64,000 nucleotides of DNA from Eleginops maclovinus (lineage: Eukaryota > Chordata > Actinopteri > Perciformes > Eleginopidae), in NCBI RefSeq assembly GCF_036324505.1, contig NC_086369.1:15780281-15844280 (forward strand). Direction: 5' to 3'. Position numbers and translations under genes: made by a program. Under the pieces are notes generated by a model. That model did not search any database, was not told where the DNA came from, and saw nothing but the letters and a program-made list of their open reading frames with translations. Below are positions 32,944-47,490 of the stretch, piece by piece (positions within the stretch are counted from its first letter, which is position 1; each line of letters starts with the position of its first letter).

Positions 32944-35900
32944 CACTCTGCAGACTGTGATGAAGATGAAGGAGAGGGAAAGAACTGGAAGCCAAGTCCG
33001 CCCTCGGGACTCAATAACTCACCGGTAAGCTGCCACAGAGAAATCATGAGATTAGGTCTGAATCATATTTCTCCGGCCCTACCATCATTTCTCCACTGCC
33101 ATGATTAGCATGATGTTGGAGTGCTGAAACCAACTGCAGCCGTGTACTTATCCCCTTTCTCGCTGCCAATGTGAAGGACGTGCGGGAGAAAGGAGAAAAG
33201 CAGCAGCGAGAGAAAAAGAAGAAAGGCATTGAGAGTCTAAAGCAAATGAATGGAGCAGTGACTTCCTAATAATAGGACCACTTTCTGTGATTGAAGGCAG
33301 GAAAGAACAACTGATTGAATACCAAGAATTGAGCCACTGAAAGATATGAGAATTTTGTATTTGCACTTTCCTTCCTGTCAATCAAAGTCAGGCCTTTGTG
33401 TTTGAGGGGGATGGCGGGTCTTGTTGAAGACTTAAGGTCGAATAAATCTCAAATTTTAAACAACAAATGGATTGTATTAGATCAACACAACGTGTGATTC
33501 ATTCAGAGAAGCTGTAAAGGCACACATTTACTTCTTACTTCAGGTTTACCGGGATCAGATTTTATTTACATATGCTTTATTTTAGACCTGAAGTGTGGAG
33601 TTTTGTTTCCTTGATTACAGGGTGGTTCCAAACATGTGGTTATGACTGTTATTATGCAAAATAACACACATTTAATAGTTACGTTTTGGTGGAAATGCAC
33701 GGGTTAGGGTTGGGAAGAAGAGAGCATCCTGCTGGATAAATGAGACCCAGATTATTCTGCACAGGTTGTTGGAGAGGTGGAGCCTGAATGGCCTAAAAAC
33801 TGCAAGAAACCCAGTAAAGAAACCACCAAAAAAGGAACCTGAGGAATACAAAGTAAACATTATAGAAAGCGTGAGACCCTCGAATCCCCACTGAGCTTTA
33901 ACCACCTTCATCCAAGTCATATATAAAAAAGGAAACCACATCCAAGATGATGTTTATTTAGATTCCATGCTTTTACTTTAATTCATCAAGACTTTGATTA
34001 GTTTTAATTGTCCTTCTCCATAGAGGCATAAGGTACTGAGGCAGTAATTGACATACAAATGTTCATTGTGATTTTTTAATCTACACCTTGAAATACTTAG
34101 AATTGTGCCAACATGGGTTTAAGTTGTGCGGAAAACAAAGTTTACAAGACTTTTTGAGAGGCAGGTTGTTATTTCCTGGACTGAACATCAGCAAGATATG
34201 ATCAAACTAAAAAAGTAAACCATATTTTCAGTCAATTTCATTGTGCAGCATATTTCACTTGTCAACAAACCCGAGTTTATTGACCCAAGTATTAAGCGTC
34301 TGATACGAGAGTCTTTATTAAACTCTTATTCAGCAAGAAACAAACAGAAAAGCGAACTCAGGACTTTCTATAACTCTGTTCATCTCTGCTGCTGCATGAT
34401 GGGAGTTTAATATATTCACCATGTAATCTTTGCCATTGAATAAGTGATGTACTCGTTATGATCCCCATGTCCAAACTGAGTTAGCTGGAAAGGGAAAAGT
34501 AGATTTCACTGTGTTGAATTATTTGTGTGTGCTCCTCTCGGCACTAATGAGTCTCAACAACAACAACAGAGTGTGTGTGTGTGTGTCTGCTGGGAGGCTG
34601 GCCGACACACACTCTGTGTCTTATGAGAGCAGATGGACCACAGTGCCACACTTACTCATCAGACATAATGTGACTCGTGACTTCTGCCTTTTAACTTGTG
34701 CCGTCTGCTTCAAAGGCTGAACTGCTTGGAGTTTGCCGGGATGCAAAAACAAAGGTCCCGCCGCAGTGTGTGACCCCGCCAGTCCGACATTTGGAACTTT
34801 TTTAAAAGGCCAGAAGAGAGTTTACACATGATGTCAGACCATATGGCTTCGAGGCAGGAAGTTTTATCCTCTAACAAACATTTCACAGGGATAGTTTGAC
34901 AATTGGAACTGATATATTTATGGGTGAAGGACAATGTGCATTAATCACCATCAGACTATAGCGATGTAGCAGGGTTAGCTTCAAGGCTAGCTTTCAGTCT
35001 TTGTTCTGTTGTTGTTTGAGGAGACAGGAAACAGCAGGTCCACAGTTGCCTTCTTAGCTATATTTGGCTATTTTAAATAGGATTGATTGATCAGACGTTA
35101 CTTCCTCTCCCTTGAAGAAGACAGCCATACATATATCTTATATTTAACCCTGAATAACGGAAAGAAGATTCCTTTTTTAACTCAAAGTACGCAGTTTACG
35201 AGACCTTTTCCCAGCGTCTCTTTCTTCATGATACTTCCACTGTCTATAAAACAACGTAATTCAAAGAAAAAGAAAGTTAGCGGTTGATTTATCTTGGCTT
35301 CATATTGAGGTATCGATCTTCTAATTTAACTTCCAACAAAAAAACGTTTTCTCCTAAAATGTTATCTCTAAAAATGAAATTCACAGCTGAGCCTTTTCTC
35401 ACACACAGGCTTTGATTAATGACACAGGAAAGGTGTTTCTACACATTTCCTGTGCAGACCCATTGAGATTTGGGATGTGCTAAATGTCTCTCTGCTAAAA
35501 TTAAAGGCTTTAACTGCTAACAACCGTCCGCTGTTATTACTACAGTGTGTGACTTTGGCAACTCTTTTACTTCCTGCTTTGTTCCCCCACACGTTAACAG
35601 ACAGCCGACGGTAAAGGCTCTCCAGAGTGCAATGTAATGCTAGTAGCCTGTCCACCTTCATCAGGGGGGTTTGTTTTATAGCACCTCCAAGTGAACTACC
35701 TTAATTAATGCAGTGGGAACTATATGGGGATGGAGAGGGTTTTAAAATGTTCAATAATGCAACGAGCACAAGCTGCAACATGGTCCGGTTTCCTGACCTT
35801 GGTTATGATATTCCCCGAGATACTGCAGGCTGTGGAGGAAGACGTTTGTTTCCTTTACCTCCGCTGAGTTTGACCGATGTTCCCGTGTTTGTGTCAGTCA

Positions 35901-36665
35901 TGGCCCCCCGCCCTTTCAGACACCAGAAGAAGTGTGTACTGTAATGAGATCATTATCCTCTGTTATTCAGTCTGAGTTGCTCCCTGGTTCTGTGCCAAGA
36001 GAAATTAGAAGAGGAAAAGAGGCCGGGTGAATATCTAGCACATTTAATCTAATTGGTGTCACTTTTCTCCCTCCATTATGGTGCTTTAATAGCCCGATCT
36101 GTCTCCATGTGGCTTAGCGGTGTTTAGGGTCAGCGGTCAGGGCCCAATCTTTCTGCTCAGATCACATTAACACGCCTCAGATAAACAGAAGCTCCGACAA
36201 CAAGAGCAACAGCAATTTGCATCATTAAAAAGTAACATTCGGCTGATTATTCTTGACTTTTAGTTTGCATACAAGCTCTAACAGATGGCTTTCTTTGTTA
36301 GCGCTCAAGAGGAACACTTGACGCTTGCTCACAGTCACCTTCGAGGGGGGAGATCTGAACAGTGAGAAACAGCGACGGTCTATGACATCTCTTTGAGAGT
36401 TTCAGTGCTTTTTAGCCACAGAAACTCCAGACATGTCACTGAAAGAAGGCCCGGCTGTTTGACACTAGTCTGAGAGGCTATAAGTGCCTCTCCACCAGCT
36501 AAAAGAGAACTCACCATTATTTCTCCGGCAGTCTTAGGAACAGGCCTGCGGCATTGTTTGAATTTGAGCTGCATCAGTGCTCTGAAATCTATTACACACT
36601 CTTAATCCCTCCGACCTCCAGTCCAAACACATGTCTTTGAGTCATGAGTCGATACCGTCCCAGGC
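32941..36665. other. Non-coding stretch
   Basis: AT-rich sequence without a supportable gene. A short GT tract lies at about 34570-34586. The part at 34890-35040 has words such as 'acaatgtgcattaatca' and 'gggttagcttcaaggctagc' that resemble old fish repeats, but I cannot define a unit. Confidence 0.4.
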
Positions 36666-36711
36666 CAGCATTTATACTCCCTCTCTGTCAGCATTTATAC
36701 TCCCTCTCTGT
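36666..36711. repeat. Exact tandem duplication, 23 bp x 2
   Basis: The 23-bp unit at 36666-36688 is repeated without a mismatch at 36689-36711. The identity suggests a recent slippage or repair event. Confidence 0.95.
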
Positions 36712-37911
<1,200 letters not shown>

Positions 37912-39337
37912 TGTCTATGACCAGTTAAAGCAAGGTGGAGGTGATCCATCAAGGGCTCCTTGGGGCCATCTGTGGAACAGACTGACAAATGTCTCCCTCT
38001 TTTGTCATAAGGACAAACGTCTCACAAAGCTGGCGATTAATGCCCCTTCCCCAACACGTTTATTTGTCACCCAGGTATTTATCCCCGCTGAGTCCGGCAC
38101 TGCATTACCATCGCTGACAACACCACCAGCCATCTGCAGGATGGCTCTCCTTGGGGGGAGTCTGATGCCCCGCCCCCCTGTACAGCAGAGATGGAGATGA
38201 AAAAGACTTCATTCACATTCATGCATCTAACAAAAGCGAGGAAGGGGAGTAGGAAGAGGAGGAGGAAGAGGAAGAGGTGTTATTCAAACATCCTTTCTCT
38301 GACTCGATCACGTGCGATGACATCAGAAGTGCTGATGGTGCCCTTGCCCTGACGAAAGAGTGAGCGGGGAGATTAAAATCCTTCTCGTTTGCCCCGGTTG
38401 TGTTCGGGATAAGCTGACACACCCTGATGACTTTGTGTACAATCTATCCATCTCTGCACACCCGTGGTGATTGCTACATTTGGTAAATATGACAGAGGTG
38501 CCATTAGACGAGGTCAGGGCCCCTCAGCTTGTTATCTCATCGAGGAGGAGGAGTGTTTTCAGTGTCGAGCGCACCAGTCCCTGGCCCCTTCACCCGCTAA
38601 AGGAACGATAACCATCTATTCTCAAGAGGGACTCGCTCCTGAGAAGGTGTTGTATCTTAATCATCGCACCCTCACAGAGAGAAACACATTTTGATTGCAC
38701 CAATTGTCCTCTTTTTCAGGCCGTAAATGTCACCGTGGCAGTTTTGATATCATTCCGTTTTGCCTCCACTTGCAAAACAGACCTTCCTCTGTTTTGTTTT
38801 CAGATGCAGAGAAGCACAAAGGAAAGTTCCTGTGTGAGTGTGCAACAAAGCCAAAAGACAGGGCGAAGGATAGAAAGAAAGTCACCCTCAGAAGGACGTG
38901 GCGGAGACATGATGAGGGGAGAGTGAAGCTCCGCACAGAGAGGACTCGCCCTGTGGAGCTGCATGTGCACACACCAATCCAGAGTCACTTATTGGTAATG
39001 AGGTAGACCAATCAGAATCAATTATGAATGCTCCATCAGGGGGCTCGGGGGCCTTATCAAGGGAGCCAGGTATTAGACGGTAATGAGAAGTGGAACACGG
39101 AGAAGTATGTGGCCCTGCAGGCTCTCGTGTCTGCAGGCTGCATGTGATTCACTGGTTTAAATACATTTGCATTCATTCAACCCGCAAGAAGGCCATATTT
39201 TATTAAAGTGGAACGGCTTCCTTCATGTGCCTCGAACAATCACGCGGGTAGACAAAGCCTTTGATTCTTGGTGTGATGGAAACCACCTCCTTTATGGCCG
39301 ATATGGACTGGCACCAATGCACGGCACCTTAGCTATG

Positions 39338-39340
<3 letters not shown>
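37912..39340. other. Non-coding stretch with one exon-like segment
   Basis: A GGA/GAA-rich tract lies at about 38236-38278. Positions 38804-38994 are open in one plus-strand frame and are bounded by a good acceptor (CTTCCTCTGTTTTGTTTTCAG) and a fair donor (TTG|GTAATG). The translated stretch is Lys/Arg-rich and I do not recognise it, so no gene is called. Confidence 0.3.

Positions 39341-39424
<84 letters not shown>
39341..39424. repeat. (GT)42 microsatellite
   Basis: A pure GT run of 84 bp. A second short GT tract follows at about 39436-39446. Confidence 0.97.
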
Positions 39425-39425
<1 letters not shown>

Positions 39426-39848
39426 TTTTCATCAGTGTGTGTGTGTCGGTCCTTGCAGTTCTGATCCAGTGAACTTGCTCTCTGCTGGCCAGAGCCTCGT
39501 TTGCTCCAGCCTGATGATTGATTCTTGTTTGGGGCCATGCCTATGGGCCTTATTAAATCAAAATGTTAACTCACTTCTGTAACAAATTGCTGAGGAAATG
39601 CCGTCAGCCTGCCCTCCCTCGGGGGGGGTGGGGGCTGGATTACTCTGACAGGTTAAAATCCAACGAGCTTTGCAGAGCGGCCCTCACCTGCTCACTCAGT
39701 GGTTCCTTTTGAATCCCAGAGAAATGGAGGATTTCTTTCTTCCTCTTTATTTACAATGCATGTGTTTATGCCTGAATAGAACTTTAAAATAACACTTATT
39801 TATATTAACCTTTTTATTTAGAGGTAGATGGATACAACCTACAGTACA
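39425..39848. other. Non-coding spacer
   Basis: No gene or recognisable element apart from an 8-G run near 39620-39627. Confidence 0.45.
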
Positions 39849-39910
39849 ACCAGCAGACGGTTAGCTTAGCTTAGCAAAAAGACTGGAAACGGATGGTAAC
39901 TGCTAGCCTG
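39849..39910 (+). repeat. Fish interspersed repeat fragment ('gttagcttagcttagca...actggaaac' type)
   Basis: The words 'ggttagcttagcttagca', 'aaagactggaaac' and 'ctgctagcctggc' match a repeat I remember as very common in teleost genomes. The fragment at 58564-58640 resembles another part of the same family, and the pair at 48268-48715 resembles it on the minus strand. Confidence 0.6.
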
Positions 39911-40312
39911 GCAATATTTATTACTAAGAACATACATCTTCTTCTCATCCTTGAATTGTGATGTGATGTGGCATTGCATTATCCATCTACAGATTAAGAT
40001 GATCCAGTTACATGTTGAACATATGCAAACAAACACACACACCCACACACACACCCTCCCCCCCGAGCGTACAGGGAGGATCAGAAAGGGCATCTTGGCC
40101 GGCCATCTGGTGAGATATCAGCAGAGGTTATTGTGTGGACATCATCATTACTGAACATGAATCTGATTAGCAAAGGTTAGCCGAGATCTGCTCGGTTATC
40201 TGCGGTGTACAAATGGAAACGTCATTGTGGGAAAGCAGCCAAACATCGTGGAGTAGTGGGTTAGATCGCGTGCATGTTTTGTACATTTTATTCAGTTTTA
40301 ACAAATGCATTT

Positions 40313-40705
40313 CCTGTCATGATCCTTGTTTCCTGTCTGTCATGTCTTTGTGTTGTGTTTTATTTTGAAGTGTTTCCCCTCTTGTGTCACTCGTTAAGCT
40401 TCACTTCCTGTCTGCGTTTCCCTCCTGTGCCTGATTGTGTCATTGTGTTCACCTGTTGCCCCTGTGTTTCTCCTCCCCCTTCCAGCTGTCTCTCGTCTTG
40501 TGATTACCCATGTGTATTTAGTCCCTGTTTCCCTTTTGTCTATTGTTCAGTCGTCGTCATTTCTTCCCTGATCTTCTCCATGTTACCTGCCTGATCCTGT
40601 CGCCCTTCATGTCTGGAGCTAAGTGTTTTTCATGTCCTGTGTTCCCCTTGATTCGTGTTTTCATCAACAGCTTTTGAATAAAGCTCGCTTTGTGTTTTTG
40701 ACCCT
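40313..40705 (+). mobile_element. LTR-like interspersed repeat, plus orientation
   Basis: A T/C-rich unit with 'ttcctgtctgtcatg' words, the segment 'cctgattgtgtcattg...ttcacctgttgcccc', a TATA-like 'gtgtatttagtccct' and, near its end, a polyadenylation signal AATAAA at 40677-40682. That layout (TATA-like box, then AATAAA) is what a solo LTR or LTR-like retroposon shows. The 106-residue frame across it (40274-40594) is a product of composition. Family and exact ends are unknown to me. Confidence 0.45.
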
Positions 40706-40721
40706 TAAAAACAAAAGGAAA

Positions 40722-41075
40722 AAAAGGTTTATTCAAACCAAAGATCCACTATGATGGACACAAAACAGCATCAACACAAAATCACTCTTAAAGAGGAGAA
40801 AACACTGCGAGCATAAAAAAAACAAAAGCAACTAAATCCCGACGTGGCTCGAAGCTCTGAGGCCTATTCGTGGCTTGATGACACTGCTAGAAAATCACCA
40901 TGAACAAAAAGGAGCTGGCACAGGACAAAGGGCGACGAGGGCAATAAATACACCAGGTAATGGGGAACAGGTGGAAACAATCAGGGGCGGGGCGAACAAT
41001 CACAGGAGCGGGATTCTGAAACGAGAGGGAAGGTTACTATTCAAAAATAAAGGGAAAAGTCACAAGACCAAAACA
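40722..41075 (-). mobile_element. Related LTR-like interspersed repeat, minus orientation
   Basis: Read on the minus strand it contains 'cctgattgtttccacctgttcccc', then 'ggtgtatttattgccct', and ends with an AATAAA (complement at 40728-40733). The order and spacing of these parts match the plus-strand unit at 40313-40705, so the two copies stand tail to tail with about 45 bp between their polyadenylation signals. Confidence 0.45.
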
Positions 41076-43170
41076 CTTAAATAAACTTAACATAATTTCC
41101 AAGATATGACATTTCCCTTTCCTGTTAATGATGTATCTCTAAACCATCCATAGTCCTTAAATGCATTGAAAAAACAACAGTCACTTTTTTGCAAAGGGCA
41201 TCACTTAATTGACATAACTTAAATTGCATTTGCATTACCGCACCAAACTGATTCAACTCCCCAGTTCATAATCTCACTGTGGACACAAACACAGATTTAA
41301 ATGGCTGTGTTGAGACGACTGATTAATGATGATTAATGGAAGACGCTAGATATACTGTACTAGCGGAGGGAAGTGGGGGAGAAACTGGGTTTTTTTTATC
41401 TCAAATCTAATTTCATTTCTCCAACACAAGCGTGGAATAATCGTTCAGTTGCTGCTCTCATTTTCAAACTGTCAAAACAACCGCAAACATGTTGTAGCTA
41501 ATCAGGACATTTACATGATGAGCTGAGAGCACGCACACCCACCCACACACACACACACTTAACAGTTCAAACATGCAGCAGGCTCCTGTATGTCTTATCT
41601 CACTACCTCCATCAGAAACGAGAGGCTCCAGGCTGAATGAAGGGAAGAGGTGATGAGGAGAAGAAGAAGGAGACGAGGAGGAGGGATTCTTTGAGTCGAG
41701 GTTTTGATATTCACACTCGGAGGCAGAGATAAATGTGATTCCTCATTAGACCGCGGCCTCGGCTCATTCCAGGTACAGGCCTGCGCTGCGGAGCCACTTA
41801 GCACCTGATTAAAACATGGAAATAGTCCCTATGGTGTTGAGGGATCCGTGATAAAGCGACTCCCTCCCCCATAACAGCGTTAACCGTGTCGAAGTGAAAA
41901 GTAAAACGTCTTTGCTTTGTTTTCTTAATTATTTTACATAAACCAGGCGGGAATCCTTTGCCTTAAATTTAATTTTGAATTGCTGTAATTACAAATCCAA
42001 GAGTTTTTAGTTTTCTGAAGCAAGCAACATGTCACTCGAGTCGTTTAGCCACCTGAAGGCGTGTCTCAGATACAGTATATGGGAGGTCTCCCCCACGAGC
42101 AGAAACACCTGAATGCTCCAACATCCAAAGCTGAAAGGCAGTAATTCAGTCAGCTTATCAGGAGCATTGTGTGCTCATCACTTCATCAACTCAGAAAAGG
42201 AGACTCAGTGATTAGCACTGAAGCAGGTCACTCCCCCAAAGTCTTCCTGGCTTTCTCTGTCATAACACCACCAGGGAACATTGGTGTGTGTCGGGCATCA
42301 TTTCATCTCCAGCTTTACAGTATCTCTGTACTATTGCTGACATGTTCTGCTTTTCTGTGATACAGTTTCACTTGTGGTTTGGACGCACATTTTGGCCACT
42401 TTGGGAGACATTTGATACTCAGTTCCTATTGGTTTCTGTATTTTATTCAACACTGGCATCAGTAGACAGCATTTGTTTCCATCCCGGTTGAGATATCACA
42501 AATCATGCATTGTCGGAAGAAAGATGATCACTAATCCAAATATGAAATCCAGTCCAACCTCCTGTCTCTATGGGTGATTTTAAAAGCCAACATTAAGTTT
42601 GTTTTAATCGGACTTTGATGCCATTTCTTGGGGCGGTTGTGAATCAGGCTATGGTGCAGGAGTCTGCTCGCAATAGGTGCTCTTAGACTCTTTCCAAGCA
42701 AAAGTCAAGCAGTAAAAGAAAACAGGAATTGAACCGACATGAAGTAACCAAGATGTTAAAACAAGTGGGAGAACTTATATTAAATGATCTTTATCTCAGG
42801 TGAAATATTTCAGTGAAGCTGCAGAAAGAGGATGAACACTCACATGTTTAACATTTGGCCAATTTAGGTCTTGATTTTTGTGTTTAACACCAAACATGAC
42901 GATGGAAAGCAACTCAAACACGCCTGCCAAATTCTGTGCCATTTGGACAGAATGAGAAACTGTTTGCAACATTTCCAAAAGATTTAAAGAGCCATATTTG
43001 AGAAGCTCTAAAGTCAAATCTATGCACCATATTTGCCAGATGAAACCAGGCCAGAAAAACCGTCAGCCAAGTATTTCTATATTTATAATCCTCTATAAGC
43101 GCCAAACCTGTAGCCGTCAATCACTTGATGATATTTATCTAGAGCTATAAAAGCCCCTCGCAGCCTCAAA
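41076..43170. other. Non-coding stretch
   Basis: AT-rich DNA with a short interrupted CA tract (about 41535-41560) and a GGA-rich patch (about 41640-41690). No supportable gene. Confidence 0.45.
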
Positions 43171-46076
43171 CCCTTTTTGGCTGCTTGGTGTTAAATTCAA
43201 TAAATGTTTTCACACCCAGTATTCCCAGTGGATAAAAGGATTCTATCAGCCATCTTTATTTATAATAGGCCTCTTTAAGTGATCATTGCCCCACTTCTTC
43301 CACCCTAAAATAACACTGTTGAATCTCTGTGACAGTCAGCGCCTCATTATGATGAAGTCAGGGATTGTATGTGTTTACATGTTTGTTGTGTCTTATTTTG
43401 AAGACTTTTGTCACTTTTCATCATGAATGGCTGCTATATTGTCCATGTATCAGTGAATAACCAACTCAAAAACAGCAGCCAAAGAAGCTGCAGTGGTTGT
43501 AGTTGCTCCAAATATCTGTGGAAAATAATGAATATCATTGTCAAGTGAGCAAACAAGCTAAATATATTCTGTCGGGCAATGATCAAGGTCAAATGTTGGC
43601 ATTAATGATGTGTCTGGATGCAATTGGCTTTGAAAATAAGAGGGAAAGGTTGCAGAAACTTGAGGAGAAGTTGTGTGAAAATGCACAAAAGCCGTGTTAT
43701 CAATTTGAGACAACAGTAACTTGTCAATACTCAAAGTATGTACACTTTGGCTGCATGGATGAGTACTCAGATAACTTTCTAAATTGAGACAAAGCCAAGG
43801 ATACACTTTAATATCGATGGACCTACCAGTACAGTGACAAAGGCAAGGGGAATCATTGCAATTAAAAGACTTCTGTTGCAGCCAAACTGCAGGTGGCATC
43901 GTGTTCTTGCACCTTGGTACCCTGAATCCACAGAGGTTGGTAATGATGTGCTCCCCACCTCCGACTGCCCACGTCAAACCACAAACAAGCACAAGGTATA
44001 TTTCCACCTGCTGCATCCAGCTGTTGGCTGCATGTGTTTGTGGAGAGTCTCAGGGCTCGATACGCTGCATGTCTCCTGCATACATTTCACTCTGGTCAAC
44101 AGAGGAGGAGGGATCTCTGACTCTTCTGCAAAACATTTCCTCCTCCTTTGCTAAAGGTGAAAGTAAACATACGATTACCTCCCAAGTGTAAATGCAGACA
44201 TCTCTTTAATAACTTGTTTTCCATACTCAGTAGTTGCACTTCATCCCTTAAGGATATTAATTGGACAGATTTCTAACTCAGACCCAAACCCTGACCTTAT
44301 CCATTTCCTTCAGTTTGTTTATCTGATCACTGACCCGTGCTGCTCCTCCGGTGCACCGAGAGGGAAACAACCACAGACCTGTTTTATAATTTGACCATAT
44401 CAAACTCTGTTGTAGAAAAAAGCTCAATTGCAGCCACTCGGGTAGTAAGTGGGTAAATTGGTTTAATGTAAGTGGATGAAGGGGGAGTTACTACTGAAAG
44501 AAACCTCCTCACCAGCGGCCCGTGTAAACTAATTGGATGCATCTGTTTCCTGTCATGAGCAGTAAGGTTGAGCGTGAACAAAGCATGTTCAGCTAAACAG
44601 CTTTGGTCAGTGAGGCTATCATACCAGATTTCTGTAGTTTTTGTTCTGTTTTTACCTCGGGACTGAAGTGGGTGGAACTGGGGATGTTCAACAAGCTCCA
44701 CAAGCAGCTGATGCAGCAACAGGTATTAAAGCTTGTGTTAAAAGACAGGATTTAAGAGCGGTTCTGAGTTCTGTAACAGACCTCGGAGGACGGATGTGAA
44801 GGGGAAGTGACTTCTGAAGTTTGGGTTTAGCGTGGGAGAAGACCCCGTTGTGTCATAAGGCTGACGGTGGACCTGCTGCTGCAGACCGCAGGGAGCCGGG
44901 GGGTGTAGGTCTGAAGCAGGTGGAGATAATTATGGAGATCTTTGAATGTTAATAATAATAAAATGTTAAAATGAATCCGTGGTGACACAGGGAACCGCTG
45001 TAATTGAATCAGCAGGGTGTGACCTGGGGAGAATTTCAGCTCCGGATTTATCCACTCAGACGGGCCGGGTCCATGAGGGTTAATTACATTTGCATACAAC
45101 TGTCAGTGACATGTGTATTTAAAGCAACTCTCACCTACACTAAAATGCAAATGTTTATCACATTTCTGTCATGTTTTAACTTCAAATAATAGCATCAAGA
45201 AAGAGACCAAGATGGCCGGTCCTCAGGAAAACAATTATGTTTGTACATGTTCAGTGGACTTTAAAACTTCAAAACAAATGCATCAGTTTGAAGAAAGGAT
45301 CATAGTTTGGTTCAAAATAAGTGATTTCATTAAGTTACACACTTATTAAAAGCAAAGATCGTTAATAAACCTAATCTTTTAATCAAAGTTAAGGACTTTT
45401 CTCTTTGCTGCTGCAGCCTTTTATTAAACCATATCTTACACTGCATTGTGACTTCTATATCTATCTGATAGTCTTATGTCTTGGCTTTCTAAATGTATTT
45501 AAATTAAACTAAATGCTGTGTTTCTGCATGTCTATTTGTAAAGCACTTTAACTTGCCGTGCCATTTGTACCTTTGTCTGCAATGTGAAGTTTCATTTGGG
45601 ATTACAAAGTCTGGTTGGTCCTGTGTATGCTTGACTCATAATTTCCCCAAAGCACCACGTCTTTTACTCTCATTTTGCAATCTCATGCCATCTGGGCCTA
45701 TAATTAATACTCCAAATAAGTGTTAATAGTTCAAACTTGTCCACCAATCAGTTTAACTAAAATTGCAGGATGTAACCGTGTCTCAAACACCGAAGGCCAC
45801 AGAACATCAATCTCATGTGTGATACACATCTGTAGTTCTGGCAGTGTGTTATTTTGTTGATGTTCTGTTCCAGCAGGACTTATGTCAGGCAGTGAAGTTG
45901 AGAAAAAGTTCCCTCTTTATCCTGTAAAGAGATCGGTGCGGTGGTAAAAAATTTGATTCAAATTCAACTTCCTGTCTTTTATTAGGAGCACAAAGAAAGT
46001 TGGAACACAAGGCAGATGGAAGTGGCTTATGTCTCCTCGGTAGCACACTGAGATGGAGCCAGGATGGCAGCCAACA

Positions 46077-46080
<4 letters not shown>
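43171..46080. other. Non-coding stretch with unassigned open frames
   Basis: The frames 43503-43787 plus (94 residues), 43558-44016 minus (152 residues) and 44384-44719 minus (111 residues) overlap each other or lack flanking gene structure. None shows a domain or motif I recognise. The words near 45537-45563 ('tgtaaagcactttaacttgcc') resemble the 3' end of a fish repeat. Confidence 0.35.

Positions 46081-46148
<68 letters not shown>
46081..46148. repeat. (CA)34 microsatellite
   Basis: A pure CA run of 68 bp, followed by a second short CA tract at about 46164-46178. Confidence 0.97.
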
Positions 46149-46152
<4 letters not shown>

Positions 46153-47490
46153 GAGGATACACTCACACACACACACAAACAAAGTCGATATTTCACCCCT
46201 TGCATCTGCCAATTACCAACTAGATTTGTTTGTGGAGAAAACATACACAAGTCTAAACTTAGCAGTGCTTCATACACACACTGTGAGTCAGTAGTGCGGA
46301 ACACAACGGCAAAGGACCCCCCAGGTGAAATCCCAGAATATCAACTGCATGATTCAACTCTTTAGAGTCGTTAGGCTTCCTCTTTTTTCCACATCTTTTG
46401 TAAAACGCCGGGGAAAATCCGTCACTCAGAAATCCTCCTTTCTCAGTGGAAGTAATCCTCTGTATGGCGGTATTCATGGTGCACGGATGATAGCGTGGCA
46501 GGGTCCATTGAGGAAACAGAACCTGATTCTCATCTAGCAAACAGCTTGAGGGTGGCGTGGCCTCGAGGCGCTCCTGCGTCCCTCTGTCCGGGTTTGGAGA
46601 CAATCTCTTGATCTGCGGAGGAAGGCTACCACATGCTAAGAGAAACTCACGCTACGCCAGGTTCTTTCATGCTATACCAGAGGCAAATTTGATAAGCACT
46701 GAATTGTGAGTCTCCTCCAACCCTGATGTGCTCGCTATCCATGTCAGACTCTTCCCTGAGCCTTGGTTTTCTACACCTTTAAGAATGCATTAGATAAAAA
46801 AACCTTGTGGGCAGGAACTACTCTCCCCTGCCTCAGAGCTCTTTGCTACCTCTGCAGAGAAACAGCTTCCAAGTTTGTTCAATTCTTGTTTATATTACAG
46901 ACCGCAATATCTTACCCCACTCTGAAAATACATTTACAGGAACTAATCCAATCACGTTGGTACGTTTTATTGTTGTTTCCGAGTATGCAGAACCCATTAA
47001 TTTCATTGTTTCTCCCACCAAGAGGATGTGTGGCTTTATTAAAAGGATTTTATGAAACTCAGCTTGGAAAGAGGGACAATGCTGAAGCAGCTTACGTGCA
47101 ATGTGCTTGCTGTGATCTCCAAGTGGCACCGGTAGATGATCTGCTGAGGGGAGACGCTGACAGTGAATGCACCGTGTTGCAGAGGGAGAATAATGAGGAG
47201 CTAAAGGAGTGAGGAGGAGGGGGGGAGCGCAGACAAACAGCTTTCATTAATTCCATTTGTTTCTGTAAAAGGGTGAGAGTCTGACCTTTGCAGGATCCAA
47301 CCCAGCTCCATCATTTTTACTCATTATGCAACAGCCGATAAGATCCGGGCTGGCACCTGTCTCCTCGGGGGGAACATTAAACAACAAATGAATCCTCTGA
47401 AACTTTGTCAACTAACTCTGGTTTGTGAGGAGTAAAAGCGGGGAGGAAAAAAGACGGAAAAGCTAATAAGACTTGAGGGCATTTCAGGAA
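46149..47490. other. Non-coding stretch
   Basis: The 149-residue plus frame 46763-47212 is the longest non-repeat frame in the window. It shows no recognised domain, and flanking splice or promoter signals are not evident, so I do not call a gene. Confidence 0.35.

Noticed and set aside
40274..40594. 106-residue Cys/Ser/Phe-rich plus-strand frame resembling a membrane protein
   Set aside because: It lies within the T/C-rich LTR-like repeat, and its hydrophobicity follows from that composition.
43503..44016. Overlapping frames on opposite strands (94 residues plus, 152 residues minus)
   Set aside because: They overlap each other, have no recognisable motif, and no flanking gene structure is visible.
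44384..44719. 111-residue minus-strand frame with protein-like composition
   Set aside because: No recognised family and no exon signals; it could be part of an unknown repeat.
46763..47212. 149-residue plus-strand frame
   Set aside because: There is no domain I recognise, no exon-boundary support and no promoter. Such a length can occur by chance in 64 kb.
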